The notes under the pieces are model-generated. The model did no database searches, was not told the origin of the DNA, and worked only from the letters and a program-made list of their open reading frames with translations. From Clostridium sp. AM33-3 (GTDB taxonomy: Bacteria; Bacillota; Clostridia; Lachnospirales; Lachnospiraceae), in the NCBI RefSeq assembly GCF_003480315.1, contig NZ_QUIV01000004.1:62001-126000 (forward strand): a stretch of DNA of 64,000 nucleotides, read 5' to 3'. The first letter of the stretch is position 1; each line of letters starts with the position of its first letter. A program made the translations under genes and the position numbers. This document shows positions 55,050 through 64,000 of the stretch, one piece after another.

Positions 55050-56864
55050 ATGGCATCAATGGACCAAAGCAAGATCCGCAACTTCTGTATCATCGCCCAT
55101 ATCGACCACGGCAAATCTACTCTGGCTGACCGTATCATCGAGATGACCGGCCTTCTGACCAGCCGCGAGATGCAGGCACAGGTACTCGATAACATGGATC
55201 TGGAGCGGGAGCGTGGCATTACCATCAAGTCCCAGGCTGTCCGCACCGTCTACCATGCAAAAGACGGAGAAGAATATATTTTTAACCTGATCGATACTCC
55301 GGGTCATGTAGACTTTAACTACGAGGTGTCCCGAAGCCTGGCCGCCTGTGACGGCGCAATCCTTGTGGTGGATGCTGCACAGGGGATTGAGGCCCAGACC
55401 CTGGCAAATGTGTATCTGGCATTAGATCATGACCTGGATGTATTCCCGGTCATCAACAAGATTGATCTGCCAAGTGCGCGCCCAGACTGGGTTGCGGATG
55501 AAATCGAGGATGTGATCGGCATTGAGGCCCATGACGCGCCGCGCATTTCCGCAAAGACAGGACTGCATGTGGAAGATGTGCTGGAAGCAATCGTTCACAA
55601 GGTCCCGGCTCCGGTGGGAGACCCGGAGGCACCTCTGCAGGCCCTGATCTTCGACTCTCTGTACGACCCGTACAAGGGTGTTATCGTATTCTGCCGTATC
55701 AAAGAGGGAACCGTAAAGAAAGGTACGCTGGTGCGCATGATGGCAACAGGAGCACAGGAAGAGGTGGTTGAGGTTGGTTACTTCGGTGCAGGCCAGTTTA
55801 TTCCGTGCGATGAGCTGAGTGCCGGCATGGTTGGCTACATCACAGCCAGCATCAAGAACGTGAAAGATACCCGCGTGGGTGATACCATCACTGACGCGAA
55901 CCGTCCGTGCGCAGAGCCGCTTCCGGGCTACAAGAAGGTAACCTCCATGGTTTACTGCGGCCTGTACCCGGCAGATGGAGCAAAGTACAACGATCTGCGG
56001 GATGCTCTGGAAAAGCTGCAGTTAAATGATGCCTCCCTCTTCTTTGAGCCGGAGACCTCCATTGCCCTCGGTTTTGGCTTCCGCTGCGGATTCCTGGGTC
56101 TTCTGCATCTGGAAATCATTCAGGAGCGTCTGGAACGTGAGTACAACCTGGATCTGGTTACCACGGCTCCGGGTGTAGTATACCGTGTTCATAAGAAAAA
56201 TGGTGAGATGATCGAGCTGACCAATCCGTCCAACCTGCCGGATCCAACCGAGATCGAGTACATGGAGGAGCCGATCGTCAGTGCGGAGATCATGGTTACC
56301 ACCGAGTTTGTAGGCGCTATCATGACCCTGTGTCAGGAACGCCGCGGTATCTATCATGGCATGGAATACATTGAGGAGACGAGAGCGCTCTTAAAATACG
56401 ATCTTCCTCTAAATGAGATCATTTACGATTTCTTTGATGCACTGAAGTCCCGCTCCAGGGGCTATGCGTCCTTTGATTATGACATGAAGGGCTATGAGAC
56501 TTCTGAACTGGTGAAGCTGGATATTCTCATCAACAAGGAAGAGGTGGATGCCCTGTCCTTCATCGTGCATGCGGATTCTGCCTACGAGCGCGGCAGAAAG
56601 ATGTGCGAGAAGTTAAAGGAGGAGATTCCGCGCCATCTGTTTGAGATCCCGATCCAGGCAGCGGTGGGCGGTAAGATCATTGCCCGCGAAACGGTTAAGG
56701 CAATGCGTAAGGATGTCCTGGCGAAGTGCTACGGCGGTGATATCTCCCGTAAGAAAAAGCTTCTGGAAAAACAGAAAGAAGGAAAGAAACGGATGCGTCA
56801 GGTGGGCAATGTAGAGATCCCGCAGAAGGCATTCATGAGTGTTCTGAAATTAGACGATGAATAA
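55050..56864 (+). CDS. lepA: Elongation factor 4 (LepA)
   Basis: A 604-residue translational GTPase. The P-loop [14 protein letters not shown], switch [14 protein letters not shown] and NKIDLP motifs sit in the first 130 residues, and the C-terminal LepA-specific domain ends in [20 protein letters not shown]. It binds stalled or maturing ribosomes. GGAGGAAATAAATAC precedes the ATG. Its stop overlaps the hemW start by 8 bases, the arrangement common in Firmicutes. Confidence 0.98.
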   Translation: MASMDQSKIRNFCIIAHIDHGKSTLADRIIEMTGLLTSREMQAQVLDNMDLERERGITIKSQAVRTVYHAKDGEEYIFNLIDTPGHVDFNYEVSRSLAACDGAILVVDAAQGIEAQTLANVYLALDHDLDVFPVINKIDLPSARPDWVADEIEDVIGIEAHDAPRISAKTGLHVEDVLEAIVHKVPAPVGDPEAPLQALIFDSLYDPYKGVIVFCRIKEGTVKKGTLVRMMATGAQEEVVEVGYFGAGQFIPCDELSAGMVGYITASIKNVKDTRVGDTITDANRPCAEPLPGYKKVTSMVYCGLYPADGAKYNDLRDALEKLQLNDASLFFEPETSIALGFGFRCGFLGLLHLEIIQERLEREYNLDLVTTAPGVVYRVHKKNGEMIELTNPSNLPDPTEIEYMEEPIVSAEIMVTTEFVGAIMTLCQERRGIYHGMEYIEETRALLKYDLPLNEIIYDFFDALKSRSRGYASFDYDMKGYETSELVKLDILINKEEVDALSFIVHADSAYERGRKMCEKLKEEIPRHLFEIPIQAAVGGKIIARETVKAMRKDVLAKCYGGDISRKKKLLEKQKEGKKRMRQVGNVEIPQKAFMSVLKLDDE

Positions 56865-58074
56865 ACGAGAACTGGAACTTTATATTCACATTCCCTTCTG
56901 TGCCCGCAAGTGTGCCTACTGTGATTTTTTGTCCTTTGCGGCGCCGGAGAGGGTGTATCGGGACTATATGGACAAGCTGATGGAAGAAATCTGCGGTCAG
57001 GGTCCGAATTTTCAGGAGTATCGTGTGTCCACGATCTTTGTGGGCGGCGGTACTCCGTCGCTGCTTCCGGCAGATCTGATCATGGAACTGTTTGCCACAC
57101 TGCATGAGAACTTCGATATTTCTCTGGATGCAGAGATTACCATGGAGGCCAATCCCGGCACGCTTACCATGGAAAAGCTGGAGGTGTACCGTCAGAGCGG
57201 CGTAAACCGTTTAAGCATCGGTCTGCAGTCTGCGGACGATAAGGAACTGAAATATTTAGGCAGGATTCATTCCTACGACTCTTTTTTAAAGAGCTATCAG
57301 CGTGCAAGGCAGGCGGGATTTCAGAATATTAATATAGATCTGATGTCTGCCCTGCCGGGACAGGATGTGCATTCCTGGAAAAATACCTTAAAAAAGGTCA
57401 TGATGCTGAGACCGGAACATATTTCCGCTTACAGCCTTATCATTGAAGAGGGGACCCTGTTTTATGAGCGCTTCGGCGAGCCGCAGGGAAGCTGCGCCTG
57501 TGGAGCACAGACGGCAGCAGAAGTAGCAGCCCGCGCGGCAGTCATGACGCTGCCGGATCTTCCGGATGAGGATACGGACCGGGAGATGTACCATCTGACC
57601 AGGGAGATGATGGCAGCGCACGGTTATGAGCGTTATGAAATTTCCAATTATGCGAAGAAAGGTTATGAATGCCGTCACAATACCGGCTACTGGACCGGTG
57701 TGGAGTATCTGGGGCTCGGTCTTGGCGCTTCCTCCTATACCTACGGCTACCGCTATCATAATACCGAAGACCTGCAGGAATATCTTTCTTTAAACCTCTA
57801 TGAGGGCGGAGCCGCAGCACGTGACATAGAGGAACTTACTCTGGAAGACAAGATGGAAGAGTTTATGTTTGTGGGCCTTCGCATGATGAAGGGGGTATCC
57901 GGAAGTGAATTTCTGGACCGCTTCGGGCAGAATATGTGGAATGTATATGGTGATGCCTTAAAAAAACTGGAGAAGCAGGGACTCATTGAGGTGGAGGCGC
58001 CTGTGGTCCGGCTGACTGAGCTTGGAATCGATGTCAGCAATGTGGTCTTAAGTGAATTTTTGCTGGACCGATAA
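56857..58074 (+). CDS. hemW: Radical SAM family heme chaperone HemW
   Basis: A 405-residue radical SAM protein. The cluster cysteines are C15, C19 and C22 in [11 protein letters not shown], followed by [11 protein letters not shown] near 66 and the HemN-type C-terminal domain ([19 protein letters not shown]). The arrangement is that of HemW (a haem chaperone) and not of coproporphyrinogen oxidase HemN, which has extra N-terminal residues. The family insertion with [17 protein letters not shown] near 210-225 is unusual and may be lineage-specific. Whether the organism makes haem is not shown. Confidence 0.9.
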   Translation: MNKRELELYIHIPFCARKCAYCDFLSFAAPERVYRDYMDKLMEEICGQGPNFQEYRVSTIFVGGGTPSLLPADLIMELFATLHENFDISLDAEITMEANPGTLTMEKLEVYRQSGVNRLSIGLQSADDKELKYLGRIHSYDSFLKSYQRARQAGFQNINIDLMSALPGQDVHSWKNTLKKVMMLRPEHISAYSLIIEEGTLFYERFGEPQGSCACGAQTAAEVAARAAVMTLPDLPDEDTDREMYHLTREMMAAHGYERYEISNYAKKGYECRHNTGYWTGVEYLGLGLGASSYTYGYRYHNTEDLQEYLSLNLYEGGAAARDIEELTLEDKMEEFMFVGLRMMKGVSGSEFLDRFGQNMWNVYGDALKKLEKQGLIEVEAPVVRLTELGIDVSNVVLSEFLLDR

Positions 58075-58212
58075 CTGACGGTTTTTCTTAAGGATTTGTT
58101 TCCTTGTTCTTTCTGGACTCCTTTGCTATACTGTTTATAAATATAATGGTAAATAAAGGAATGCGGGAATGTGAAAACAACCCGTTTGGAAAGACATCCG
58201 GGAGGGACTGGA

Positions 58213-59484
58213 ATGCTGATACGAAAGAATACAGATCAGGCGTCAGGAAAGCTGCGCCTGAGATTACAGCGGGCGGTGTGCCTGCTGGCGGTGTGTCTGC
58301 TGCTTGTACAGACTGGCATGCTTACTGTCCTGGCCGCACCGGTGGCATCGGTGATCCGATCCGATGAACTGCGGGGAGTATGGATCTCCTATCTGGACTG
58401 GGAAAAAATGCCGGCCGATCAGGAAGCCTTTAAGCGGGAGGTCGACAAGATGCTGGACCGCTGTGTGGAATTGAAGATGAATGCGGTATTCGTGCATGTA
58501 CGCCCGGATGCGGATGCCATGTATCCGTCATCGTACTTTCCGTGGTCCCGTTTTGTGACGGGAACCCAGGGACATAACCCTGGCTATGATCCCTTTGCGA
58601 TCTTTGTAAAGACAGCTCATAATAAAGGACTGCAGATTCATGCCTGGGTTAATCCGTACAGGGTGACCGGATATCACAATACCTGGGAGCAGGTTTCGGA
58701 GCAGAATCCGGCGAAAAAATGGCTGACGGATGGAAATCCGTCCAATGACCGCTGGGTGTTAAAGCAGAATGGCGCCTATTATTTCAACCCGGCCATTCCT
58801 CAGGTACGGGAACTCATCATCAATGGTGTGCGGGAGATTGCACAGAAATATACGGTAGACGGTATTCACTTTGATGATTATTTTTATCCTGAGGTGGATA
58901 ACAGCAATGAAAGCCGTTGGTTTGATAAGCCGGAGTACGATGCCTCCGGCAGCAGCTTAAGCATAGCCCAGTGGAGAAGGGAAAATGTCAATGAGCTGAT
59001 CCGCGGTGTTTACCGTGCAGTGAAGGAAGCGCGCCCGTCCGCACAGTTCGGAATCAGCCCGGAGGGCTATGTGGAGCATCTGCGCAGTGACAACCGCCTG
59101 TTTGCGGATGTTGACGTCTGGCTGTCCCATGACGGCTATGTGGATTACATCATGCCGCAGATTTACTGGGGCTTTGAACATCAGCTGTCTAACGGCAGCC
59201 CGGCACCGTTTGCCTTTGAAAACAATTTAAAGACCTGGATCAGCCTGGTGAAAAGGGGTCATGCAAAGCTATACATCGGACTGGCCATGTATAAGGCCGG
59301 AAGCAACGCAAGAGATAATACCGGAATTCCGGAGTGGAAACGATATGACGATATTATCAGCCGTCAGGTGGAAGCAGGGCGGGCAAGCGGTTCGGTATCC
59401 GGTTACTGCTTCTACGAATACAGTTCGTTCCAGGACGAAGCCTGCCAGAAGGAAGTGCGGAATCTGATGAAGGTATTTCGGTAA
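58213..59484 (+). CDS. Secreted family 10-like glycosyl hydrolase (DUF187 group)
   Basis: A 423-residue protein with a signal peptide (AVCLLAVCLLLVQTGMLTVLA, likely cleaved near APVA) and one barrel domain. RGVWISYLDWEKM, HAWVNPYRVT and DGIHFDDYFYP (with the DD pair) match the DUF187/GHL10 lipoprotein-like glycosidase group found in Firmicutes. The substrate is not known. The start at 58213 follows GGGAGGGA; a GTG at 58171 in frame would bury the signal peptide. It ends before a short terminator. Confidence 0.86.
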   Translation: MLIRKNTDQASGKLRLRLQRAVCLLAVCLLLVQTGMLTVLAAPVASVIRSDELRGVWISYLDWEKMPADQEAFKREVDKMLDRCVELKMNAVFVHVRPDADAMYPSSYFPWSRFVTGTQGHNPGYDPFAIFVKTAHNKGLQIHAWVNPYRVTGYHNTWEQVSEQNPAKKWLTDGNPSNDRWVLKQNGAYYFNPAIPQVRELIINGVREIAQKYTVDGIHFDDYFYPEVDNSNESRWFDKPEYDASGSSLSIAQWRRENVNELIRGVYRAVKEARPSAQFGISPEGYVEHLRSDNRLFADVDVWLSHDGYVDYIMPQIYWGFEHQLSNGSPAPFAFENNLKTWISLVKRGHAKLYIGLAMYKAGSNARDNTGIPEWKRYDDIISRQVEAGRASGSVSGYCFYEYSSFQDEACQKEVRNLMKVFR

Positions 59485-59488
59485 GAGC

Positions 59489-59507
59489 CGGAGCACAGCT
59501 CCGTTTT
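59489..59507 (+). terminator. Short terminator after the glycosyl hydrolase gene
   Basis: cggagc/gctccg with a 3-base loop, then four T. Confidence 0.6.
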
Positions 59508-59558
59508 GCATGAACAAATAAAGCGTTTTCGGAACGCTCAGATCAAAGGAGAAGAGAG

Positions 59559-60083
59559 ATGAAAAAGTTAGAGGAGTATGTTGTAAGCATTCCGGATTTT
59601 CCGGAGCCGGGAATCATTTTCCGCGATGTTACTTCTATCCTGCAGGATGCAGACGGACTGGCACTGGCCATAGACAGCATTCGTGAAATGGTAAAAGATC
59701 TGGATTACGATGTTGTGGTAGGACCGGAATCACGAGGATTTATCTTTGGTGTGCCGGTTGCCTACGCAGAGCACAAGAGCTTTGTACCGATTCGTAAGAA
59801 GGGCAAGCTGCCGCGTGAGACCATTACAGCAAAATATGATCTGGAATATGGCTCAGCTGAGATTGAAATCCACAAAGATGCCATCAAACCGGGACAGAAG
59901 GTTGTTGTGGTAGATGATCTCATCGCTACCGGCGGCACCACCGAGGCCATCATCAGCCTGATCGAGCAGCTGGGCGGTGAGGTCGTAAAGCTCTGTTTCG
60001 TGATGGAACTTGCAGGCTTAAAAGGCAGGGAGCGCCTTGCCGGATACAAGGTAGAGTCTGCAATCATTTACGAGGGCAAATAA
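59559..60083 (+). CDS. apt: Adenine phosphoribosyltransferase
   Basis: A 174-residue purine salvage enzyme that makes AMP from adenine and PRPP. IPDFPEPGIIFRDVT at the N-terminus, GPESRGFIFGVPVAY near 53 and the PRPP loop VVVVDDLIATGGTTE near 113 are complete. AAAGGAGAAGAG precedes the ATG. A 678-bp gene-free stretch full of inverted repeats follows. Confidence 0.97.
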   Translation: MKKLEEYVVSIPDFPEPGIIFRDVTSILQDADGLALAIDSIREMVKDLDYDVVVGPESRGFIFGVPVAYAEHKSFVPIRKKGKLPRETITAKYDLEYGSAEIEIHKDAIKPGQKVVVVDDLIATGGTTEAIISLIEQLGGEVVKLCFVMELAGLKGRERLAGYKVESAIIYEGK

Positions 60084-60113
60084 AAATTGAGTTACAAAGC
60101 TGAATAAAGGTCC

Positions 60114-60282
60114 GGAAGTGAAAGAGACCGCCTTCCTCTATTTTCACATATCGTTGTTTGCTTGCTCTCGCTAACACGCGTTCGCCTGTGTCGGATTGAC
60201 ATCCGCCACATTCGGACGTGTGTGCTCAAGATGCAAACACCTGATATGCTGAAAATCCCGGAAAGCGATCTCATTCACTTCC
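60114..60282. repeat. Large imperfect inverted repeat A
   Basis: ggaagtgaaagaga (60114-60127) pairs with tctcattcacttcc (60269-60282) with a mismatch. Inside, 60141-60161 pairs imperfectly with 60233-60255, over a GC-rich core. The full hairpin would be about 170 bases. Confidence 0.65.
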
Positions 60283-60343
60283 TGCTGTATTGGCTTCGCT
60301 ACAAAAAATAATAGCTACAGGCTATATTAACTCTGCCATAAAA

Positions 60344-60417
60344 AAACGCAGCCAGAACGCTACTATCGTATAAAAGCCAGATTACAGGCTTTCGTCAGCA
60401 ACGTTCTGGCTGCGTTT
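60344..60417. repeat. Inverted repeat B, perfect 16-bp arms
   Basis: aaacgcagccagaacg (60344-60359) and cgttctggctgcgttt (60402-60417) are perfect complements, with an inner aaagcc/ggcttt hairpin. An A-run precedes and a weak T-rich stretch follows, so it might also terminate transcription. Confidence 0.8.
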
Positions 60418-60443
60418 ATTATCGTAGAATAACCAATACAGCA

Positions 60444-60643
60444 GAAGGTTCGGTCAGACTATACAGAATCAGCAGATGCGTTGGAATTTTCTTCATGCGC
60501 GAGCATAGCGCCAGACCGGAGACCCTTGTCTGAGTGCGCAAAGCGCACGAGTTTGGGGCGCAGGTCTGGCAATAGGCGGCGGAGCGAATGAAGTACAAAA
60601 TTTCACAGCATCTGCTGATTCTGTATAGTCTGACCGAACCTTC
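60444..60643. repeat. Inverted repeat C, perfect 36-bp arms with nested stems
   Basis: The 36 bases at 60444-60479 are the exact reverse complement of 60608-60643. Between them lie further nested stems: cttcat (60491-60496) with atgaag (60588-60593), gccagacc (60510-60517) with ggtctggc (60563-60570), and gtgcgc/gcgcac with an AAA loop at 60534-60548. Together they give a nearly continuous 200-base foldback. Confidence 0.92.
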
Positions 60644-60764
60644 GGACCTTATGTGGTTACGTCTCAATATTGCAATATTCGCTCTTGTGGCAGTTCTGGA
60701 AATGCAGTATAATTATATTAATTGTGCCATATTTTACGGCATAAAACTAACGTGAGGTGAAATG

Positions 60765-61553
60765 ATGTTAATATGGGTCTTCACTGCGGCGGCAGTGCTC
60801 TGCCTGGTGTATTACGGTGTCATTGTGCTGTACGCGGGCTTTGGTACTTCCTTTGCTGTGTTATGGCTTCTGATCGGCGGATTTTTCGGAGCTACGGCTG
60901 CCGGGATCCACTTTTACCAGAAATATCCGGAGCGCATGCCGCTCTGGCTCCCTGTATCCTTTGTGACCTTATGCGCCTCCGGCCTGATGATCATTCTGGT
61001 GACACAGATCCTGATCTTTGGGCGTATTCCGGCCACGGCAGAGCCATCTCTGGATTACGTGATCGTACTGGGGGCCAAGGTGAAGCCAGATGGAAGCTTA
61101 AGCAAAACATTAAAGCTCCGTCTAAATAAGGCGCTGGAGTATGCAGAGGAGAATCCGGAAACCATGTTGGTGCTCTCTGGTGCGAAGGGAGATGCAGAGC
61201 CGTGTTCCGAGGCAGAGGCCATGGAGGCTTATCTCCTGGGACAGGGGGCGGCTGCAGATCATCTGCTGAAGGAGGAACAGTCCTTCAGCACGGTGGAGAA
61301 TCTTGCCTACAGCAGGGTGATGATTGAAAAAAGAGAAGCGCTGCTTAACAGAAAGCCGGTTCCGGCACGTCAGCCGCGTATCGGCATCATTACCAGCAAC
61401 TTTCACCTGTGCCGGGCAGGCATGATCGCGAAAAAGCAGAATTACGGTACGGTCTATGGCATTGCATCGGAGGCCGACAAAGTGCTGCTGCCGCATTTCT
61501 CCCTTCGTGACGGCATTGCCTTATTAAAAGACCGCCTGATGGGAAACCTGTAA
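60765..61553 (+). CDS. YdcF family (DUF218) membrane protein
   Basis: A 262-residue protein with three N-terminal membrane spans (about 1-85), then a DUF218 domain: LDYVIVLGAKVKPDGSLS near 105, LVLSGAKGDAEPCSEAEAM near 145, EEQSFSTVENLAYS near 180 and IGIITSNFHLCRAGMIAKK near 217. Members include SanA/YdcF proteins with roles in the cell envelope; the function here is unknown. GAGGTGA lies just before two adjacent ATG codons (60762 and 60765), so the start is uncertain by one residue. Confidence 0.88.
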   Translation: MLIWVFTAAAVLCLVYYGVIVLYAGFGTSFAVLWLLIGGFFGATAAGIHFYQKYPERMPLWLPVSFVTLCASGLMIILVTQILIFGRIPATAEPSLDYVIVLGAKVKPDGSLSKTLKLRLNKALEYAEENPETMLVLSGAKGDAEPCSEAEAMEAYLLGQGAAADHLLKEEQSFSTVENLAYSRVMIEKREALLNRKPVPARQPRIGIITSNFHLCRAGMIAKKQNYGTVYGIASEADKVLLPHFSLRDGIALLKDRLMGNL

Positions 61554-61648
61554 TCTATAAAATATAGAAAAACAAGACAGAATAAAAGACAGACAAAGTT
61601 ACCGTTCATGCCGAAAATATCAAACGGTAACCGGAAAGGAAAATACGC

Positions 61649-64000
61649 ATGAGTCAGCTGGAAGCAATCAAAAAACTGGATGCCTACCGCGTGGTAGAGC
61701 ATAAAATGATCGAGGAGATGCAGTCGGAAGGCATTGTGCTGGAGCATATGAAGACAAAAGCCAGACTGTTTCTGGTATCCAATGATGACGAGAACAAGGT
61801 ATTCTGTATCGGATTCCGCACGCCGCCGGACAATGACTGCGGACTGCCGCACATTCTGGAGCACAGCGTGCTCTGCGGCTCCGATAAGTTCCCGTTAAAG
61901 GATCCGTTTGTAGAGCTGGTAAAGGGGTCATTAAATACCTTCTTAAATGCCATGACCTATCCGGATAAGACTGTGTACCCGGTGGCAAGCTGCAACGATA
62001 AGGACTTCCATAACCTCATAGATGTCTATATGGATGCTGTGCTGCATCCGAATATCTATAAGGAAGAGAAAATTTTCCGCCAGGAAGGCTGGCATTATGA
62101 GCTGGAGAGCAAGGATGCGCCACTCATCTACAACGGTGTTGTATACAATGAGATGAAGGGCGCGTATTCTTCTCCGGAGAGTATTCTGGATAGCGTGACC
62201 CAGAAAACCTTATTCCCGGATACCTGCTACGGCAAAGATTCCGGCGGTGACCCGGTATATATCCCGGAGTTGAGCTATGAGAAATTCCTGGATTTCCACA
62301 AAACCTATTATCATCCGTCCAACAGCTATATTTATCTGTACGGCAACATGGATATGGCTGAGAAGCTGACCTGGCTGGATGAGGAATATTTAAGCCACTA
62401 TGAGGAGCGCCAGGTAGATTCCCGAATCCGGGAGCAGAAGGCATTTGAAGCTCCGGTAGAGCGCGAATTTTCTTACTCCATTACAGAGGGGGAATCCGAG
62501 GAGGACGCAACCTATCTTTCCATCAACACGGTTGTCGGTGATGACCTGGATCCGAAACTGTATGTGGCATTCCAGATCCTGGAGTATACTCTGCTGGATG
62601 CACCGGGGGCGCCGCTGAAGCAGGCCCTGATCGATGCAGGTATAGGCAAGGACATTCTGGGCGGTTATGAGAGCGGCATTCTTCAGCCGTATTTTTCCGT
62701 AATTGCCAAGGATGCCAATAAGGAACAGAAGGGCGAATTCCTGGCTATTGTGAAGGGAACCCTGCGCAAGCTGGCAGATCAGGGTATCAACCGTAAGAGC
62801 CTGCTGGCCGGCATGAACTATTTTGAGTTTAAGTACCGCGAGGCAGATTACGGTTCTGCACCAAAGGGCCTGATGTACGGCCTTCAGTGCCTGGACAGCT
62901 GGTTATACGACGGAGATCCAATGACTCATCTCTGCTATCAGGAAACCTTTGATTTCCTGAAGAAAGAGGTGGAGAATGGATATTTTGAACAGCTCATCAG
63001 AGATTACCTGTTGGACAATCCGTTTGAGGCTGTGATCGTGGTGGCACCGGAGAAGAACCTGACAGCCAAAGAAGATGAAAAGCTTGCAAAAAAGCTGGCA
63101 GACTATAAAGCCTCCCTGTCCGAGGAGCAGCTGGAGGAGCTGGTCGCTGCAACGGGAGAGCTGAAGGAGTATCAGGATACTCCTTCCACTCCGGAGATTC
63201 TGGCAAAGATCCCGCTCTTAAAACGGGAAGACATAGATAAGAAAGCAGAGACCTTCTGCTGGACGGAAAAGGAAGAGGCTGGTATCAAGGTGCTGCATCA
63301 CAACTTCTTCACCGCCGGGATCGGCTATCTGAAGGTACTGTTTAACACGGAAGTGCTGCCGCCTGAGGACCTTCCGTATGCAGGTCTTTTAAAATCCATT
63401 CTGGGTTCCGTGAGCACAGAGCATTACAGCTATTCAGATCTGACCAGTGAGATTCACTTAAACAGCGGAGGTGTGGATTTCTCTGTGACCTCTTATGCAA
63501 ACCTGGAGAAGCCGGAGCAGTTTACCGGAGCCTTTGTGGCAAGCATCCGTGTGCTTTATGACAAGCTGGACTTTGGCTTTACCATGCTGGAGGAGATCTT
63601 GAACCATTCGGTATTTACGGATGAGAAGCGTCTGGGCGAGGTGATTCAGGAAACCCGCTCCCGCGCGAAGATGAAGCTGGAGAATGCGGGACATAGCACC
63701 GCAGTATCCCGTGCAACCTCTTATTTCTCTGCAACTGCTTACTACAACGAACTGACCGGCGGTACCGCATATTATCATTTCCTGGAACAGCTGGAGAAGG
63801 ATTACGCTGCAAAGAAGGGGGAGATCATAGCCAGACTGCAGGAGGTAAGTAAAAAGCTCTTTACCCGCGCCAACATGCTGGTGAACTACACTGCAGATGA
63901 CAAGGGCTATGAGAAGCTTCCTGAGACCTTAAAGCTTCTGGCAGATCAGCTGCCGCAGGGGAATGGTGAGAAGTATGCTTTCACCCATCCGGTTAAGAAT
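61649..64000 (+). CDS. M16C family zinc metallopeptidase (presequence protease-like), 3' end outside window
   Basis: The frame starts with ATG at 61649 behind GAAAGGA and is open to the last base, 784 codons. Complete family members are about 970 residues. The inverted zinc motif HxxEH is H68-I-L-E71-H72, with the third ligand E168 in YNEMKGAYS. The second half of the protein lies in the M16C-associated and inactive domains. The family degrades peptides (insulinase/PreP/CYM1 group) in the cytosol or, rarely, outside. No signal peptide is visible. Confidence 0.93.
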   Translation, partial: MSQLEAIKKLDAYRVVEHKMIEEMQSEGIVLEHMKTKARLFLVSNDDENKVFCIGFRTPPDNDCGLPHILEHSVLCGSDKFPLKDPFVELVKGSLNTFLNAMTYPDKTVYPVASCNDKDFHNLIDVYMDAVLHPNIYKEEKIFRQEGWHYELESKDAPLIYNGVVYNEMKGAYSSPESILDSVTQKTLFPDTCYGKDSGGDPVYIPELSYEKFLDFHKTYYHPSNSYIYLYGNMDMAEKLTWLDEEYLSHYEERQVDSRIREQKAFEAPVEREFSYSITEGESEEDATYLSINTVVGDDLDPKLYVAFQILEYTLLDAPGAPLKQALIDAGIGKDILGGYESGILQPYFSVIAKDANKEQKGEFLAIVKGTLRKLADQGINRKSLLAGMNYFEFKYREADYGSAPKGLMYGLQCLDSWLYDGDPMTHLCYQETFDFLKKEVENGYFEQLIRDYLLDNPFEAVIVVAPEKNLTAKEDEKLAKKLADYKASLSEEQLEELVAATGELKEYQDTPSTPEILAKIPLLKREDIDKKAETFCWTEKEEAGIKVLHHNFFTAGIGYLKVLFNTEVLPPEDLPYAGLLKSILGSVSTEHYSYSDLTSEIHLNSGGVDFSVTSYANLEKPEQFTGAFVASIRVLYDKLDFGFTMLEEILNHSVFTDEKRLGEVIQETRSRAKMKLENAGHSTAVSRATSYFSATAYYNELTGGTAYYHFLEQLEKDYAAKKGEIIARLQEVSKKLFTRANMLVNYTADDKGYEKLPETLKLLADQLPQGNGEKYAFTHPVKN

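Larger units (their letters stand above)
60107..60650. repeat. Composite palindromic region between apt and the ydcF-like gene
   Basis: The 678 bases between apt and the next gene hold no credible coding frame. Three large inverted repeats lie in a row (described separately at 60114, 60344 and 60444). The whole block is bounded by an 8-base inverted repeat: aaggtccg at 60107-60114 and cggacctt at 60643-60650. No transposase is present. It could be a non-autonomous mobile element, a nest of repeats, or a structured RNA locus; sequence alone does not decide. Confidence 0.55.

Noticed and set aside
60084..60761. Insertion sequence or tRNA gene in the apt-ydcF gap
   Set aside because: No transposase frame, no CCA-ended cloverleaf, no clear target duplication; only inverted repeats are supported.

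Overview
The window looks like chromosome from a spore-forming anaerobic Firmicute of the class Clostridia, most likely family Lachnospiraceae. The evidence is near-balanced base composition, strong AGGAGG-type ribosome sites with some TTG/GTG starts, a dcw (division and cell wall) cluster without ftsA that runs into spoIIGA-sigE, a Spo0E-like peptide, and a selenium-linked purine catabolic cluster known from gut Clostridia. The genus cannot be fixed from sequence alone. I found no rRNA, tRNA, CRISPR array, transposase or phage gene.

Region 1 (1-22267). After the tail of a DegV-family gene comes a long purine/uric acid catabolism cluster: an NCS2 xanthine/uracil-type permease behind a long structured leader, a convergent YheO-like PAS regulator, ssnA, ygfK, an RnfB-like polyferredoxin, a fused selenium-dependent xanthine dehydrogenase without an FAD subunit, dpaL (ygeX), ygeY, ygeW, a carbamate kinase, a hydantoinase and a second M20 hydrolase. 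A selenium module follows (selD, yedF, a cysteine desulfurase-like gene and DUF3343), and it probably supplies labile selenium to the hydroxylase. The inferred logic is uptake of the purine, oxidation/reduction and ring opening, ammonia and carbamoyl release, and ATP from carbamoyl phosphate. Most gaps in the cluster carry a GC-rich hairpin without a U-tract.

Region 2 (22237-29587). Mixed housekeeping and accessory genes: a CapA-like lipoprotein, a YhcC-type radical SAM protein (convergent, overlapping 3' ends), galactokinase, an anchored metallophosphoesterase, a YitT-family membrane protein and an orphan ABC permease.

Region 3 (29640-36475). A ribose/deoxyribose locus: LacI-type regulator, deoC, rbsK, rbsD, rbsA, rbsC, rbsB. 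Cre-like palindromes lie at both promoters.

Region 4 (36523-56864). holA, lgt and a Spo0E-like peptide, then the dcw cluster mraZ-rsmH-ftsL-like-two class B PBPs-mraY-murD-ftsW-murA-ftsQ-ftsZ. Next come spoIIGA-sigE-spoIIP and lepA. The mraZ promoter has AAAGTGG repeats at about 10-bp spacing, and spoIIGA has a promoter with an unusually long 21-bp spacer, as in Spo0A-activated spoIIG promoters.

Region 5 (56857-64000). hemW, a secreted family-10-like glycosidase, apt, then a 678-bp gene-free stretch made almost wholly of large inverted repeats (the most unusual DNA here), a YdcF-family membrane protein and an M16C metallopeptidase cut by the window end.
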